A stretch of DNA of 64,000 bases. Origin: UBA6623 sp965226435 (GTDB lineage: Bacteria > Acidobacteriota > Terriglobia > Bryobacterales > UBA6623). The stretch lies in assembly GCA_965226435.1 (NCBI GenBank), contig CBDDCY010000012.1:868001-932000 (forward strand), given 5' to 3'. Below, piece by piece: positions 28,504 through 39,215 of this stretch (its first letter is position 1; the number at the start of each line of letters is the position of its first letter). The notes under the pieces were generated by a model. The model was not told the DNA's origin. It was given only the letters and a program-made list of their open reading frames with translations, and did not search any database. A program made the translations under genes and the position numbers.

Positions 28504-28817
28504 ATACAATCTACCTAGAACGGAATACAGGAACGCTCGTTTGGTTCTTCGTCATACTCGCTCACCACTCCCCGTTCGAAGATCCCCTCACGGTTCACCC
28601 TCGCGGCTTACGGCTTACGAACACAACAAAGACCCGGCGATCTCTCATTGTGTTTTGTGCCCTACGATATTCAATTGTCAAAGATCAAGGAAACCTAACT
28701 GAGAAGTTTCCGATTTCAGCCCTTCGCTTCCCATGCCGCCCGGGATCACCCGAGAGCTGAAATCGAAATCCTCGCGACACTTCTCCGGACACTTCTCCGG
28801 ACCCTCGGCCGTGCCGT
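28504..28817 (-). other. tRNA-Ile to 23S spacer, 314 bp
   Basis: No gene. It includes a boxA-like site (28675-28687), a short tandem CTTCTCCGGACA repeat near 28785, and a GGTTCACCCTCGCGGCTTAC phrase similar to repeats elsewhere in the window. Confidence 0.6.
28675..28687 (-). promoter_or_regulatory. boxA-like antitermination site before 23S
   Basis: The minus strand reads TGATCTTTGACAA, close to the rrn boxA consensus (TGCTCTTTAACAA) bound by NusB-NusE. The identical 13-mer occurs in the leader upstream of 16S, as expected for rRNA operons. Confidence 0.7.
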
Positions 28818-28894
28818 TGGTGGGCCTGGCTGGATTTGAACCAGCGGCCTCATCCTTATCAGGGATGCGCTCTAACCAGCTGAGCTACAGGCCC
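28818..28894 (-). tRNA. tRNA-Ile (GAT)
   Basis: The minus strand begins GGGCCTGTAGCTCAGCTGGT, with anticodon loop CTGATAA (anticodon GAT), T-loop GGTTCAAATCC and an encoded CCA end. Acceptor GGGCCTG pairs with CAGGCCC. It is co-transcribed in the 16S-23S spacer. Confidence 0.96.
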
Positions 28895-28922
28895 GCTTTC
28901 GGCCGAAAACCCTGAAAGTCGC

Positions 28923-28998
28923 TGGTGGAGCTGATCGGGATCGAACCGACGACCTCCTGAATGCAAATCAGGCGCTCTCCCAGCTGAGCTACAGCCCC
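28923..28998 (-). tRNA. tRNA-Ala (TGC)
   Basis: The minus strand begins GGGGCTGTAGCTCAGCTGGG, with anticodon loop TTTGCAT (anticodon TGC), T-loop GGTTCGATCCC and an encoded CCA. It precedes tRNA-Ile in transcription order, the reverse of the common Ile-Ala order. Confidence 0.96.
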
Positions 28999-29185
28999 AC
29001 GGCAAGGTCGCCGGCCCACGCGAAAAGTGAGGCCGGTTGGACGTGCCCCCGCCGCCTGGCGACAGGGGAATCAATTCACTAAACGAAACCGAGAAAGAGA
29101 GAGTCGGATACGAATGGAGTCGAACGACTTGCCGCTTACAGAACCCAAAAACTACAGGGTTCACGGACATCGACCCACGTCCTCT

Positions 29186-30709
<1,524 letters not shown>

Positions 30710-30858
30710 TACTATGACCTGACCACCCGAACGGTTCCACCCTTGCGGGCTTCCCCCTCCAGGCCGAGGACGAATCCCCGAAACGGCCAGGATAAACAAT
30801 AGAGTTGTCGTTCCGACTAAAACTCGGAATCATCTAACGAACTGCACGTCCAACCTGA

Positions 30859-30871
30859 TTGTCAAAGATCA
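30859..30871 (-). promoter_or_regulatory. boxA-like antitermination site in 16S leader
   Basis: The minus strand reads TGATCTTTGACAA, identical to the site ahead of 23S, about 150 nt before the mature 16S 5' end. Confidence 0.7.
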
Positions 30872-31122
30872 GGGCCCCGAAGATCGTCTTCCCAGCCACC
30901 CGGTTTCCCGCGTCGTCGAAAATCCCTTCAAAGACCGGCCTCTAACCCGATTCGACCGCAAGCAGCCTTCCGCGAAACGAATTCGCCCGCAAACCTGGGC
31001 CAAACTTTTGAGTTGTCAAACGAGTCAAACGCCGGGAACGGAGATGGAAGGTCCAGCTTGCCTCCCGACGTCCTAACCTGTTCCGTGCGCTCGGAGACAC
31101 GTCCCCTAACGCATACGAACGT

Positions 31123-31152
31123 AGTGTAGCATTGGTTTTCCTGACAAGGCAA
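31123..31152 (-). promoter_or_regulatory. Candidate rRNA operon promoter
   Basis: The minus strand carries TTGCCT (-35, 31147-31152), an 18-bp spacer ending in TGC (extended -10), and TACACT (-10, 31123-31128). It is the best sigma-70-like match in the region and would give a leader of about 400 nt before 16S. Confidence 0.55.
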
Positions 31153-31397
31153 GCGTTTTCAGAAGTTTCTCGGTGGTGGGCTCAATTCCCGCCGTTTCCC
31201 GAACCCCGAAAACGGGCGGAACCACCACTATTCAGTGGGGCTAAATCAGACCGAGAGGCCGTCGACACCCCGGCCCAGGCACCGTTTCACGCAATAAAAA
31301 CCGGGAATTGGCTGGCGAGTTCAACGACAGGCCCGGCCGGATCCTCGAACTACGTCCCAGCAAGTCCGCCCCAACCGATCGAGAGCCGCCCCGCGAC

Positions 31398-31506
31398 GGG
31401 GCTGTGAAAAAATCGGGTACAGCCCACTTCGCGCCGGATGCGACTACTGATTCAATGGAACTTATTCGGTCGGCGCTCGGTACAGTCCCCACTTTTTCAC
31501 AGCCCC
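31398..31506. mobile_element. MITE-like element, family 2, intact copy
   Basis: A 109-bp element with terminal inverted repeats GGGGCTGTGAAAAA...GGGTAC at the left and the matching GTACAGTCCCCACTTTTTCA then CAGCCCC at the right. The interior includes TTCAATGGAACTTATTCGGT. The reverse complement is clearly related to 47392-47484 and 47548-47633. No coding capacity. Confidence 0.75.
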
Positions 31507-31570
31507 GACCCGCCCGCCACAAGCCGAAGGCAGAGCCGGCCTGACGCAAGAGTTCGCGCGTCGCCCGACT

Positions 31571-31891
31571 CTAGTTCTTGCGCTTCTGCTTGTCGTGCTT
31601 TTGCTTGGCGATCCGTCGGCTCAGCCTGTCCTGCTTTGCGCTGATCTTCGCCCGTTCTTTCGCGGTCAGGCCGCCGCCGTCCTTGCGATCTTTCTTGATC
31701 TCACGATGGAGCTTAGCCTCTTGTGCCTTGAGCTTCGCTGCCTCTTTCTTGGTCAGTTCACCGCTCTCGACGCCTTCGTTGATACGCTGTTGTTGGCGTT
31801 TTTCACGTTTCTTGATGTTCTCGGCAAGCCCCACCCCGACAATCAGGAACATCCCCACCACAGCCACGGTCACTCGTGTTTTCAACATCAT
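31571..31891 (-). CDS. Small exported, highly charged helical protein
   Basis: 106 residues. Signal or anchor MMLKTRVTVAVVGMFLIVGV then GLAENI, followed by a Lys/Arg/Glu-rich helical region (QQQRINEGVESGELTKKEAA, LTAKERAKISAKQDRLSRRI). This resembles a family of small proteins with alternating GVxSGELT and LTxxERARI elements found in proteobacteria and acidobacteria; the function is unknown. Start chosen at the ATG-ATG after AAAGGAGAATCGG. Alone, oriented toward the rRNA upstream region. Confidence 0.7.
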   Translation of the reverse strand: MMLKTRVTVAVVGMFLIVGVGLAENIKKREKRQQQRINEGVESGELTKKEAAKLKAQEAKLHREIKKDRKDGGGLTAKERAKISAKQDRLSRRIAKQKHDKQKRKN

Positions 31892-32152
31892 CCGATTCTC
31901 CTTTAGGTATGGAACACATCCAGCTTTGCAAAAGTCGCGAAAAAAATCCAGCGCCACCCTGTCGAAATCGTGCTCGCCGCTTTATCGATCGACTCGATCT
32001 CGGCGTGCCGCACAAAATGCTGCCCAGGCGACCGACGACGCAACCGCCCCTCCCATCCCCTGATGATGCTCACGGAGCGCCCAGTTTGAGAGCCTGGTTT
32101 GGTACGGCGGTCCACAAAAAAGTCTGGTGGTGCTGACTACAATAGGAACACC

Positions 32153-33685
32153 ATGCTCACCCGCCGAGACTTCCTTGCCGCCGCGGCGGCGGTGCCGGTC
32201 GCGCGTCTGACGGCGGCCGAGAAAAGCGACCGTGACAAATTGGCTGATCAAGCCCTCGGCCTCGCCAAGAAAGCCGGGACGGAGTATGCCGATATTCGCA
32301 TCAGCCGCTACGACGATCAGGGCCTTTTCACGCGCGAGCGCCAGGTGCGCAACGTCATTTCCAGTTCAAGCTACGGCTATGGCGTGCGCGTGCTGAAGAA
32401 GGGCGCTTGGGGCTTTTCGGCAAGCAGCGATTTCCGCGAAGAGGCGTTGGCCGAGGTGGTGGCGAACGCCGTGGAAATCGCCGAGGCGAATGCGGCGATT
32501 CAGACCCGGCCGGTGCGGCTCGCGCCGCTCAAGGCCCATACGGGGACGTGGAAGTCGGCGTACAAGGTTGATCCCTTCACGATTCCGATTGAACGGAAGG
32601 TCGACTTATTGCTCAAGGTCAACGAAGCGGCGCTGAGCGTAAAGGGCGTCAGCTTCGTTTCGAGCTATGCGCGGGCGGTGCGGGAAGACCGCTATTTCGC
32701 GTCGAGCCTGGGGTCGCGGATTCAACAGGACATTGTTCGCTCGTATGGGACGTTCCGGGTGACGGCGGTCGATCGGGCGAAGGGGGATTCGCAGTCGCGT
32801 AACTCTCTTATGCAACCGACCCAGCGCGGATGGGAGGCGATCGAGGAGCATCCGTTCATCGAAGAGGCCGAGCAGGCCGGCGAAGAAGCGGTGGGCAAGC
32901 TGAAGGCGCCGTCGGTCGAGCCGGGCGAGTATGACCTGCTGCTCGACCCGACGAACCTGTGGCTGACGATTCACGAAAGCTGCGGGCACCCGACCGAGCT
33001 GGACCGCGCATTGGGCTACGAGGCCAACTATGCCGGGACGAGTTTCCTCACACCCGATAAGCTCGGGAAATTTCGCTATGGCTCGAAGTGGGTCAACATG
33101 GTCGCCGACCGCACTCAGCCGACCGGGCTGGCCACGGTTGCCTACGACGACGACGGGGCGCCGGCCGAGCGTTGGCATTTGATCCGCGACGGAATCTTCG
33201 TCGACTACCAGACGACGCGCGAGCAAGAGGGCTTGGTCGAGGGGGTCAAGGCGCATGCTTGCGCGCACGCCGATAGTTGGTCGAGCGTGGTCTTCCAGCG
33301 AATGCCGAACGTTTCGCTTGATCCGGGCGACAGCAAGCTCACCGAGGAAGAGCTGATCGCCGACATCAAGAAAGGTATTTTGATCCTGGGCCGGGGCAGC
33401 TATTCGATCGATCAACAACGCTACAACTTCCAGTTCGGCGGGCAATTGTTCTGGGAGATCAAGAACGGCAAGAAGACGAGGTTGCTGCGCGATGTGGCCT
33501 ATCAGGCACGCACGCCGGAATTCTGGAACTCTTGCGACGGCGTCGCCGGCCGCAGGGAATATCTGCTGGGCGGAGCGTTCCGCGACGGCAAGGGCGAGCC
33601 GGGACAGATCAACGCCGTCAGCCACGGCTGTACGCCCAGCCGCTTCCGCGGGATCAACGTGATCAATACCGGAGGCAAGGCATGA
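32153..33685 (+). CDS. tldD: TldD-family metalloprotease subunit with Tat signal
   Basis: A 510-residue TldD homologue. The N-terminus MLTRRDFLAAAAAVPVARLT looks like a Tat signal, so unlike E. coli TldD it may be exported. The zinc site HESCGHPTELDRALG near residue 280 provides the HExxxH ligands, and the C-terminal SRFRGINVINTGGKA is typical. TldD-TldE heterodimers degrade unfolded peptides and mature peptide antibiotics such as microcin B17. The ATG at 32153 follows AGGAAC weakly. The stop overlaps the start of tldE by 4 bp, giving a 1:1 coupled pair. Confidence 0.93.
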   Translation: MLTRRDFLAAAAAVPVARLTAAEKSDRDKLADQALGLAKKAGTEYADIRISRYDDQGLFTRERQVRNVISSSSYGYGVRVLKKGAWGFSASSDFREEALAEVVANAVEIAEANAAIQTRPVRLAPLKAHTGTWKSAYKVDPFTIPIERKVDLLLKVNEAALSVKGVSFVSSYARAVREDRYFASSLGSRIQQDIVRSYGTFRVTAVDRAKGDSQSRNSLMQPTQRGWEAIEEHPFIEEAEQAGEEAVGKLKAPSVEPGEYDLLLDPTNLWLTIHESCGHPTELDRALGYEANYAGTSFLTPDKLGKFRYGSKWVNMVADRTQPTGLATVAYDDDGAPAERWHLIRDGIFVDYQTTREQEGLVEGVKAHACAHADSWSSVVFQRMPNVSLDPGDSKLTEEELIADIKKGILILGRGSYSIDQQRYNFQFGGQLFWEIKNGKKTRLLRDVAYQARTPEFWNSCDGVAGRREYLLGGAFRDGKGEPGQINAVSHGCTPSRFRGINVINTGGKA

Positions 33686-35034
33686 CCGGTGACCAGGCGC
33701 GGGAGCTAACCAAGAGCGCGCTCAAGGCCGCCGAAGTCCCCGAGGTCGAGATTACGCTGAGTGATCGGCGGCACGGCTTTCTGCGATTCGCCCGCAACGC
33801 GCCGACGACGAGCGGGTTGACGCGTGTGGGCGAGGCGGCGGTGACGGCATGGAAGGGCCGGCGCAAGGCGACGGTCGAGGGCAGCGTCGATCTGGGGAAC
33901 CCGGCCAATGCGCGCTCTGAGTTGCGGGCTCTGATCGCGCAAGCCGAGGAGTTGGCCGCCATCTCGCCCGAAGAGCGCGAATACATGCCGCTGCTCGGTC
34001 CCCAGGAATATTTGGAGGTGAACGCTTTCGATGCCGAGACCGGGGAACTGGCGGCCAAGAGGCGGGCGAAGTCGGTGGCCGACGCGATTGGGGAAGCCAA
34101 ACAACGCAAGGTCATCGCGGCGGGCTTTTTCGAAAACAGCGCTGACGAGTATGCGGTCGCCAACTCGGCCGGGCTGTTTGCCTACCATCGGGGCACGGAC
34201 GCGACGTTTTCGGTGACGGCGAGAACTCCCGATGACACCGGTTCGGGGTACACGAAGACCAGTTCTCACCGTGTCGCGAGCATCGATTTCAAGGAGACCG
34301 TCGCGACAGCGTCGAAAAAGGCGGTTGACTCGCGCGACGGCCAGGAAATGAAGCCGGGCGAGTATCCGGCTATTCTCGAACCCCAAGCGGTCGGCGATTT
34401 GATTGGCCGCATGATGCCCAGAATTCTCGACGCGCGCTTGGCGGATGAGGGACGGAGCGTGTTCTCGGCGCCGGGAGGCAAGACTCGGCTGGGCGAGAAG
34501 ATTTTCGATCCACGAGTGAATATGTATACCGATCCGGGAAATGCGGTCATTCCGGGCGCGCCGTTCGGGTCGAACGGCCTACCGGCGCGCAAGGCGGATT
34601 TGGTACGGGAAGGGGTATTGAAGAATCTGCTCTATTCGCGTTTTTGGGCGAAAAAGCAAAAGAAGACGCCGGGGCCGCCGCTGCCGAATCTGGTCATGCA
34701 AGGTTCCGATACGTCGCTTGGAAAGTTGATCGCTTCGACCGAGCGGGGGGTGCTGGTGACGCGGTTTTGGTATATCCGCTCGGTCGATCCGCGGCAAGCG
34801 TTGTTTACGGGTTTGACGCGGGACGGGTTGTTTTGGATCGAGGACGGCAAGGTGACGCGGCCGCTGAAGAACTTTCGCTTTAATGAGAGTCCGTATCGGC
34901 TGCTCGGCGAAATCGACGCGCTGGGGCAGACGCAACCGACGGCGGGCTGGTCGGGGCCTTTGTCCTACCGCATGTTGTTGCCGGCTCTGCGAGTAAAGAG
35001 CTTTCGGTTTAGCTCGATTTCAGACGCGGTGTAG
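33682..35034 (+). CDS. pmbA: TldE/PmbA-family metalloprotease partner subunit
   Basis: A 450-residue TldE (PmbA) homologue, the non-zinc partner of TldD. Recognisable segments are FFENSADEYAVANSAGLFAY (central), VILEPQAVGDL-type AILEPQAVGDLIGRM, and the C-terminal FTGLTRDGLFWIEDGKVTRP with NFRFNESPYRLL. The ATG (ATGA overlap with tldD) has GGAGG 7 nt upstream; the longer frame start at 33532 lies within tldD and is a shadow. No signal peptide is visible, so a Tat-tagged TldD could carry TldE along if export is real. Confidence 0.92.
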   Translation: MTGDQARELTKSALKAAEVPEVEITLSDRRHGFLRFARNAPTTSGLTRVGEAAVTAWKGRRKATVEGSVDLGNPANARSELRALIAQAEELAAISPEEREYMPLLGPQEYLEVNAFDAETGELAAKRRAKSVADAIGEAKQRKVIAAGFFENSADEYAVANSAGLFAYHRGTDATFSVTARTPDDTGSGYTKTSSHRVASIDFKETVATASKKAVDSRDGQEMKPGEYPAILEPQAVGDLIGRMMPRILDARLADEGRSVFSAPGGKTRLGEKIFDPRVNMYTDPGNAVIPGAPFGSNGLPARKADLVREGVLKNLLYSRFWAKKQKKTPGPPLPNLVMQGSDTSLGKLIASTERGVLVTRFWYIRSVDPRQALFTGLTRDGLFWIEDGKVTRPLKNFRFNESPYRLLGEIDALGQTQPTAGWSGPLSYRMLLPALRVKSFRFSSISDAV

Positions 35035-35065
35035 GGGGAAGGCCGACCGTCTTGATAGGACGATC

Positions 35066-36610
35066 TCACAGCTTTTGCAGCAAAATCAAGTCGGGGTGGC
35101 GCGACACCTCGCGGTAACGATTCGACGTAATCAGTCGATCCGCCATCGCCCGAGCGGGCGCAAGCAGGCCCTCCGAATCCGTGAAGGCAAGGTAGCCTTC
35201 CGTCGCGACCCAAAACTCAAAATCGGTGAAGCCTTCCTCGATTTCGAGGTATGCCGCTCGGCTTTCCACGAGGAGAAAATCGATCGGGCGGTCCCAATAG
35301 GACGGAAACGAGATGGGGTGGAACGAGTAGGGAAACTGGGTGTGGTAGCCCAAGATTTCAACCGTCTTCCCCAAACCGGCTTGCTCGACTCTACGCGCCC
35401 GCCGTGTTGTCTTCTCGGTGGTTTCGAGCGCGGCTCCATCGGGCTTTCCCGTCAGGTCGATCACCGTAACCGTTGAGCCGGTGTCGGATCGGCGCGCGAG
35501 CCCTCCCAGCAACAGCATCCAATCCACCGAGTCTCCTCCGGCCTGCACGATCACGGACCGCTGCTTGTCAACCAACTGAGCGCTCAGGACCGGCTCGATG
35601 TTTGCGAAGGCGGCGGGTGGGACTTCAATCGTCAACGCTTCGATCCGCTCCGGAATATCGGCGTCGACTTCGTGGCGCGGCGGTATCTTGGGTTCGGTGA
35701 TTGTCAGCGGCCACGCGGAGACGGCCGGGCGTGGGGTCATTTCCGGGATGTCGCCGCGGAGCCAGGGGGAGACGGCATCTCGCAATCGTGGATCGACCGT
35801 CAGGGGGTGAGTTTTTCCAAAGACATCGAGGCCCTTCTCGTCGTAGCTGTTGGCCGCCCACTCTTGATCCAATTCGCCCCGCGCGGCAAGCCGATGCCAA
35901 CGAAACCACTGCCAGATCAGGCGAATTCCGGCTTCGGAGGCTCGCCGCCCGGCGTCGGCCAGGTTTTGGAGAGCCTGCTTCGACCGTAAGGGGGCATGAA
36001 GGCAGACAATCTCGTCGGTATGCAGCAGCTGTCCTCGGACTCCGTTGAGGGAATGATTTCCCAAGCCGATCTCGAGTTGAGGCGACGCCCGCGCCATCCA
36101 CTTCGCGGGGTGCTCCATCTCCACGTAGGCGTTTTGCCGCGCCTCGACGCGACGGCGCATTACATCGATGGGTCCCACGGGATGAGGGCTCCGCCTGGTC
36201 ATGGCTAGTAGGTTTTCGGGGGAGTTGGCCACCCGCTCGCGGTGTTGAATGAAATTCAACAAGGTCACTTGAAGGGCATCCGCCGACGTAGTCGCCGGAA
36301 CGGCTTTCAAGTCATTGACCGGGCTCCACCAAAACTCATCGGCATCAATCGCGACGACCCAGTCGGCCCCCCGCAGGTACGCCTCCCGGGCAAGCTGGGT
36401 GGTGATGTCCCATTGGTAATAGGGCCCTTCGTGACGGGTCCAGATAACGGGGAGACGTCGGCTCAACCGGTCAAGGATGCGATCGGTTCCATCGGTCGAG
36501 CCGTTGTCGACGACAAGAAGACAATCCACGCCCGCGGCAAGATGGTACAGGATGTTGGGCTGGATAATGTCCGCCTCGTCGCGGACCATCATGAGGCCGA
36601 ATAGCTTCAC
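35066..36610 (-). CDS. Glycosyltransferase family 2-like domain fused to a methyltransferase-like domain
   Basis: 514 residues. The N-terminal part has MMVRDEADIIQPNILYHLA, VVDNGSTDGTDRI and the metal motif AIDADEFWW, the pattern of GT2/GT92-like sugar transferases. From about residue 330 the protein changes: VDWMLLLGGLARRSDTG, VTVIDLTGKP, and DFLLVESRAAYLEIEEGFTD followed by FEFWVATEGYLAFTD resemble the last strands of class I (Methyltransf_24-like) methyltransferases. I assign the second domain with moderate certainty. It is divergently transcribed from another glycosyltransferase, suggesting surface-glycan assembly. Confidence 0.75.
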   Translation of the reverse strand: MKLFGLMMVRDEADIIQPNILYHLAAGVDCLLVVDNGSTDGTDRILDRLSRRLPVIWTRHEGPYYQWDITTQLAREAYLRGADWVVAIDADEFWWSPVNDLKAVPATTSADALQVTLLNFIQHRERVANSPENLLAMTRRSPHPVGPIDVMRRRVEARQNAYVEMEHPAKWMARASPQLEIGLGNHSLNGVRGQLLHTDEIVCLHAPLRSKQALQNLADAGRRASEAGIRLIWQWFRWHRLAARGELDQEWAANSYDEKGLDVFGKTHPLTVDPRLRDAVSPWLRGDIPEMTPRPAVSAWPLTITEPKIPPRHEVDADIPERIEALTIEVPPAAFANIEPVLSAQLVDKQRSVIVQAGGDSVDWMLLLGGLARRSDTGSTVTVIDLTGKPDGAALETTEKTTRRARRVEQAGLGKTVEILGYHTQFPYSFHPISFPSYWDRPIDFLLVESRAAYLEIEEGFTDFEFWVATEGYLAFTDSEGLLAPARAMADRLITSNRYREVSRHPDLILLQKL

Positions 36611-36851
36611 GCTTTTTCCCCTGCGTCGATAACCCGCGCCGCTCTCCTATCCGTGCCGGTGAAAGACCGGGCCTGGTTGCCGGGCGTCATATGGGCCGAC
36701 GCACGCTGGTCGGGACGAAGAAATCATGAACGAGTCCACCGGAACGACCGGAACGGCGGATATCGCCGCCAAAGCGTGAATAGTGTATCATGTGGGCTCT
36801 TTTCGGACCGGTATAGCAGCGCGCCGGACGTCCCTTTCACGGGAGAAGCCT

Positions 36852-38018
36852 TTGCGGATCGTCGTTATCGGTTGGATCATCCGCGAGCCCCTGGGAGGGA
36901 TGGCTTGGCACTATCTGCAATACGTGATGGGCCTGGCGGACTTAGGCCACGACGTCTATTACGTGGAAGACAGCGACGACCGACCCTTCTGTTTCCACCC
37001 TTGGACGGAGACGATCGACACGGACCCGGCGGAGGGCCTCGAGTTCGCCGACGCGAGCTTCAAGCGCATCGGGCGGCCGGACTGTTGGGCTTACCACGAC
37101 GCCCACACTACGCGCTGGCTGGGGCCCGCCGCCTCGAAAATACCGGAAGTTCTCGCGACCGCGGACCTGTTGTTGAATGTCGCCGCGTGGGTGAGTCCGA
37201 TGAGACCCTGGTTCGACCGTATTCCGGTCCGCGTCTTTGTCGACACGGATCCGGCGTTCACGCAGATACTGCACTTGACGACCCCGGCGGCGAAACAAAC
37301 GGCCTTGCGCCACAACTCGTTCTTCTCGTTCGGTGAGCGCATCGGGAAACCGAGCTGCACGATTCCCGATGACGGGCTTGCTTGGCGCCCGACCCGCCAG
37401 CCAATATTCCTCGATGCCTGGTCTTCGTCCCCGACGACAGACCCGCCCTCCGAATCGAAGGGCATGTTTACGACGGTGATGTCTTGGGACAGCTATCCGG
37501 CACGCGAGTACGGCGGGATCGAATACGGGGTCAAGTCGCACGCTTTCGGGCCTTATTTGGATCTGCCGCGAAAGTCGGCGGGCGGCTTTGCGATGGCCGT
37601 GCGTCGAGTACCCAAAAAGACGCGAGACGCTCTCGCGGAGGCGGGATGGGTGCTGTCATCACCCCAACGGACCAGTCGTGACTTGGATGCGTATCGCGAC
37701 TACATTCGAGGCTCGAAGGCCGAGTTCAGCGTGGCGAAACACGCCTATGTGATCACCCAAAGCGGTTGGTTCAGTGAACGCGGCGCGGCCTACCTGGCGA
37801 GCGGACGTCCGGTGCTTGTGCAAGACACGGGGTTTTCCGAGTTTCTGCCCTCGGGGCTTGGGCTCGTTGCATTCCGAGATCCCGAGGAAGCGGCGGCGGG
37901 CGTCAAGGAGATTGACGGAAATTACTCCGCTCACTGCCGCGCGGCGCGGGACATCGCCGTCGAGTATTTCGATTCCCGCAAGGTGTTGGCGCGACTTCTC
38001 GACGAAATCCCCTCATGA
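36852..38018 (+). CDS. Putative GT-B-type glycosyltransferase
   Basis: About 388 residues. LRIVVIGWIIREPLGGMAWH begins a GT-B N-terminal Rossmann domain (HYLQYVMGLADLGHDVYYVE). The C-terminal half has SKAEFSVAKHAYVITQSGWF, ASGRPVLVQDTGFSEFLPSG and LGLVAFRDPEEAAAGV, the donor-binding pattern of family-4-like enzymes. The TTG at 36852 is preferred because GGGAGA lies 5 nt upstream and the first beta strand starts there; a longer ATG frame begins at 36783. It is divergent from the glycosyltransferase fusion gene, and both probably act on the same glycan. Confidence 0.75.
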   Translation: MRIVVIGWIIREPLGGMAWHYLQYVMGLADLGHDVYYVEDSDDRPFCFHPWTETIDTDPAEGLEFADASFKRIGRPDCWAYHDAHTTRWLGPAASKIPEVLATADLLLNVAAWVSPMRPWFDRIPVRVFVDTDPAFTQILHLTTPAAKQTALRHNSFFSFGERIGKPSCTIPDDGLAWRPTRQPIFLDAWSSSPTTDPPSESKGMFTTVMSWDSYPAREYGGIEYGVKSHAFGPYLDLPRKSAGGFAMAVRRVPKKTRDALAEAGWVLSSPQRTSRDLDAYRDYIRGSKAEFSVAKHAYVITQSGWFSERGAAYLASGRPVLVQDTGFSEFLPSGLGLVAFRDPEEAAAGVKEIDGNYSAHCRAARDIAVEYFDSRKVLARLLDEIPS

Positions 38019-38257
38019 CTCCCCGTACGCTTTGGTCCGGAAGGCTTCCGTGATGAAATTCAACACGCATTGTCAATAACGAGTTTGCGTCCGGGCAGGC
38101 ATTCCCATGACCAACATCGAAGAGCTCAAAGGCCGCGTCCGGCGGGGTTGGAATGAGACGTCCCGAAGAGCGAGGCGGGAGTTTCCCGCCGCCCTTGCAG
38201 GGCTCACGCCGGTGGGGGATTCTACCCAGGGTTTCGCCGTTCCGGCTCCAGCCCGGG

Positions 38258-38719
38258 CTAATCGCGGACCTCGGCCCAAAAGCTGAGTTGGACGGCGGCT
38301 CGTAGGGGCATCTCGGAGATGCCGAGGGCGGTGCGGGTGTGGCGACCTCGCTCTTCGAAGACTTCCATCAGTAAGTCGGATGCACCGTTGAGGACTTGCG
38401 GTTGCTCGGTGAAATCGGTCGCCGAGAAAACATTCCCCTCCAAGCGGACGATCCGAACAACTTTCTCCAGATCACCGACGGCCGCGCGAATCTGCGCCAA
38501 CCCGTTGATGGTCGTCAAACGAGCGGCTTGATACCCTTGCTCGGTCGTCAGCTCGTCGCCGAGGCGGCCGGTATATTTCATGACCGATCCTTCCCAGGGA
38601 AGCTGGCCGGAGGTGACGACGAGATTGCCCGTGCGAACCCATGGGACGTAGTTGGCGACGGCGGCGGGGGCTTCGGGCAAGGCGATTCCGAGGCGGGCGA
38701 GGTTTTCTTCGGCGGTCAT
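38258..38719 (-). CDS. RidA/YjgF-family protein
   Basis: 153 residues of the YjgF/YER057c/UK114 family, trimeric proteins that hydrolyse reactive enamine/imine intermediates or act in related chemistry. Typical segments are YVPWVRTGNLVVTSGQLPWE, QGYQAARLTTINGLAQIRAA and the C-terminal GRHTRTALGISEMPLRAAVQ. Start at ATG 38719; a GTG three codons upstream (38728) is also possible. The canonical late Cys/Arg-Val-Pro signature of RidA is replaced by RTALGISEMPL, as in the UK114-like subgroup 1. Confidence 0.85.
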   Translation of the reverse strand: MTAEENLARLGIALPEAPAAVANYVPWVRTGNLVVTSGQLPWEGSVMKYTGRLGDELTTEQGYQAARLTTINGLAQIRAAVGDLEKVVRIVRLEGNVFSATDFTEQPQVLNGASDLLMEVFEERGRHTRTALGISEMPLRAAVQLSFWAEVRD

Positions 38720-38786
38720 GTTCCCCACATCGTATCGAGTTTAGGCACGAAATTGCGTTCGTCGCTTGCGTATGATTTCCCGGTCT

Positions 38787-39215
38787 GTCTTTTTCGAGAT
38801 CTATGTGATCCCCTTGACGACAAATCAACTACGCTCCAACAGCCATTCCGAGTCCGCGATTGTTGTAGTCCCGGTGTATGCGGCGTATGATGACCGGGGC
38901 GGCCTCCATTTCGAGAGTCCGCTCAATAAGACGAAAACTAACACAGAAAGGGAGGTTACCATGAACCGATTGAAGCAGCTTGCATGTGGCGGAGGTGTAG
39001 GCCGTCTTTTTCGAGATCTATGTGATCCCCTTGCGACAAATCAACTACGCTCCAACAGCCATTCCGAGTCCGCGATTGTTGTAGTCCCGGTGTATGCGGC
39101 GTATGATGACCGGGGCGGCCTCCATTTCGAGAGTCCGCTCAATAAGACGAAAACTAACACAGAAAGGGAGGTTACCATGAACCGATTGAAGCAGCTTGCA
39201 TGTGGCGGAGGTGTA
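38787..39215. repeat. Tandem duplication of a 213-bp gene-start segment
   Basis: Two nearly perfect copies (38787-38999 and 39004-39215) of GTCTTTTTCGAGATCTATGT to GTGGCGGAGGTGTA, separated by 4 bp and differing by a single base. Each contains the upstream region, the AAAGGGAGG ribosome site and the first codons of the downstream gene. It must be very recent. Confidence 0.95.

Larger units (their letters stand above)
30710..31570. other. rRNA leader and upstream region
   Basis: No coding gene is supported. It contains the operon leader with a boxA-like site (30859-30871), a second TTTGACAACTC phrase near 31012, the candidate promoter at 31123-31152, and a MITE-like element at 31398-31506. 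Confidence 0.6.
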
